In this document: in pieces, positions 62,832 through 64,000 of the stretch
How positions within the stretch are numbered: the first letter of the stretch is position 1
How the letters are laid out: the number at the start of each line of letters is the position of its first letter
Origin: Bacteroides finegoldii DSM 17565
GTDB lineage: Bacteria; Bacteroidota; Bacteroidia; Bacteroidales; Bacteroidaceae
Direction: 5' to 3'
Assembly (NCBI RefSeq): GCF_000156195.1
Contig: NZ_GG688324.1
Span: 1 to 64,000 of the forward strand
DNA length: 64,000 nt
The notes under the pieces: model-generated
Told to the model about the DNA's origin: nothing
Database searches by the model: none
What the model saw: only the letters and a program-made list of their open reading frames with translations
Made by a program: the position numbers and the translations under genes

Positions 62832-63521
62832 ATGAAACATTTTAGTCTGAAATTTAAATTGTCAAGGTGTGTAATACTGAAATATCTAGTTCTAAAGTTT
62901 GCAATCTTTGGAATAATAATTCCTTTGAATGGGTTTGCTCAGGGAGCAAGCAGCGAGTTGACTAAAGAAATCGATTTCAGTAGTGCAGTAACAAGGATCA
63001 CTCAAAAGTATGAATATTGGTGTGTTTATGCATGCTTGGAGTCTTTAAATACGAGTCTGCCGCAATGTACTCATTGTTTTAATTTTCTGCATCGCTTTTA
63101 TATGAATGGTGCATCTAATCCATATCAATTAGTAAGTGATGAGGACTTTAAAGATGCTATAGATAAACTGGAGGCTGATGCTGATGAAACTTGTAACTCT
63201 TCAGATATTTATGAGAAATTTGGTGTCTCTGGAGAGTCCTTGGATGCATATCTTTTGTCTGAAGGGTTTTCAGAATCTAGTATGGGAAGTTTTATAAGGA
63301 AGATTTCTAAAAACGATGAGGGTAATCCATCAATTACTTTTTTTATTGATATGGATGGAAATACAGGACATTGTGTTGTTTTTCTAGGATCTAAACTGTA
63401 TAATAATAGTTGGGATGATCCTAAATCAAAAATATACTTAATGAACCCAGCGTTTGAAAGTATAAGAGAAGTTACACTTACTGAAATTAATGATACATAT
63501 AATATAATATACTGTAAATAA
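62832..63521 (+). CDS. Secreted papain-like cysteine peptidase
   Basis: 229 residues from MKHFSLKFKLSRC; nine codons before it begin at a GTG and include the ribosome-binding site. Signal peptide ends near NGFAQG (about 38). The papain-type pattern is Gln58 (TQKYEYW), Cys64 (WCVYACLESL), His180 (NTGHCVVFLG) and a downstream polar residue, Asn205 (YLMNP) or Asp195/196. Extra cysteines (68, 79, 82, 121) may form disulfides. It matches the loose C39/C70-like group often found as secreted proteins in Bacteroides. Substrate unknown. A run of seven G lies just before the start. Second, complete copy of a tandemly repeated gene. Confidence 0.75.
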   Translation: MKHFSLKFKLSRCVILKYLVLKFAIFGIIIPLNGFAQGASSELTKEIDFSSAVTRITQKYEYWCVYACLESLNTSLPQCTHCFNFLHRFYMNGASNPYQLVSDEDFKDAIDKLEADADETCNSSDIYEKFGVSGESLDAYLLSEGFSESSMGSFIRKISKNDEGNPSITFFIDMDGNTGHCVVFLGSKLYNNSWDDPKSKIYLMNPAFESIREVTLTEINDTYNIIYCK

Positions 63522-63533
63522 AATTATCTAATT

Positions 63534-64000
63534 ATGAAATCAACATATTTATTGTTTTTCTCTTTTGTTCAATTAGTGCTCTTTTCATGCAGTGAACAAG
63601 GCGTATACGTTAATAATGTTTCTAATCAGGTTATTCAAAAAGATATTGCAATAACTCGTGCGATTAGCAATCTAACTCCCAACTGCAGTTTACTTATTGA
63701 AATAGATGAGAATGCTCAAGATACTGTACTTGAACGATTAAAACTTAATATAGCCAGAGACTGGTATAATCATAGAAAAGGCTTGTCTTTGCCTTTAATA
63801 GATTCTACTATAAAATTTGTACCGGTAATTGATACGCCATCTTTACCGTCTATTACAGATTCTGATAAAATACTGATGCCTCAAAAAGATTTTGCTAGCT
63901 TCTATGGACAGAATGAAAAAGGGGAGACTCTGTACTTCTATGCTTTATATACAGACAGGAGTAATTTTACAAAAGAAACTAATCCTCGGATGTATAGAGA
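63534..64000 (+). CDS. Array lipoprotein, copy 2 (cut by window end)
   Basis: Starts MKSTYLLFFSFVQLVLFSC with lipobox FSC (Cys19) and runs open to the last base, so the 3' end is outside the window. It begins 12 bases after the peptidase stop. The first 59 residues differ from copy 1 at many places (VNNVSNQVIQKDIAITRAIS against ADSTSKQIIKKDMVVTRAIN). From 63711 on, 290 bases match copy 1 with two changes only. The offset between the two copies is 1,495 bases. Confidence 0.8.
   Translation, partial: MKSTYLLFFSFVQLVLFSCSEQGVYVNNVSNQVIQKDIAITRAISNLTPNCSLLIEIDENAQDTVLERLKLNIARDWYNHRKGLSLPLIDSTIKFVPVIDTPSLPSITDSDKILMPQKDFASFYGQNEKGETLYFYALYTDRSNFTKETNPRMYR

Noticed and set aside
1..64000. Search by eye for CRISPR arrays, rRNA and tRNA genes
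   Set aside because: No regularly spaced identical repeats with spacers and no tRNA- or rRNA-like segments were seen; the 22-bp array has no spacers and is too degenerate for CRISPR.

Overview
The window reads as chromosome of a gut Bacteroides, close to the B. thetaiotaomicron/ovatus group. The grounds are paired SusC/SusD genes, a one-protein hybrid two-component regulator (HTCS), several copies of the Bacteroides -7 promoter element TAnnTTTG, and PcfJ/PcfK/DUF3873-type genes typical of Bacteroidales conjugative elements. From memory, the order pyrC, NagB-deacetylase fusion, GH43 genes, HTCS, two SusC/SusD pairs resembles the arabinogalactan locus around BT0262-BT0290 of B. thetaiotaomicron. 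That comparison was not run.

1-7.2 kb is accessory. It opens with the 3' end of an ISAon1-type transposase, which appears to have cut off the end of a putative PD-(D/E)XK nuclease gene next to an AlbA_2 (Schlafen-type) ATP-binding regulator. A leftward cluster of nine small genes (DUF3873, PcfJ, PcfK and others), visibly richer in G+C than the right half, looks like a piece of a conjugative element. Upstream of it is about 1.1 kb of structured non-coding DNA (nested inverted repeats, a long hairpin, a terminator).

7.2-28.6 kb is mostly core chromosome: sbcD-sbcC; a leftward operon of a polyprenol-phosphate glycosyltransferase, dihydroorotase, a free-standing MetH reactivation domain, an ECF sigma factor and a membrane protein; mfd; a ygiQ radical-SAM gene broken by a frameshift and a stop; a secreted amidase/xanthan-lyase-like protein with a 29-bp perfect inverted repeat in its leader; a NagB-PIG-L fusion with an altered NagB active site; and a nitrilase-acyltransferase operon. 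A seven-unit degenerate 22-bp tandem repeat lies upstream of mfd.

29-61.8 kb is a polysaccharide utilization locus. Three GH43 proteins keep the Glu/Glu/Gln pattern of exo-beta-1,3-galactanases. They sit with a six-hairpin (GH154-like) glycosidase and a putative surface binding protein, in two convergent operons. An HTCS follows, then a 20-kb rightward operon holding two SusC-SusD-fasciclin-lipoprotein modules, three further lipoproteins with degraded enzyme folds (two alkaline-phosphatase-like + LamG, one M60-like lacking HExxH), and a small HTH protein at the end before a strong terminator. The likely substrate is a beta-1,3-galactan such as arabinogalactan protein (inference).

61.9-64 kb holds the most unusual feature: a tandem array with a period of about 1.5 kb. 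Each unit is a secreted papain-like cysteine peptidase followed by a lipoprotein. One peptidase copy is reduced to its 3' end, and the two lipoprotein copies share a nearly identical 290-bp stretch that suggests gene conversion. The array runs past the end of the window.
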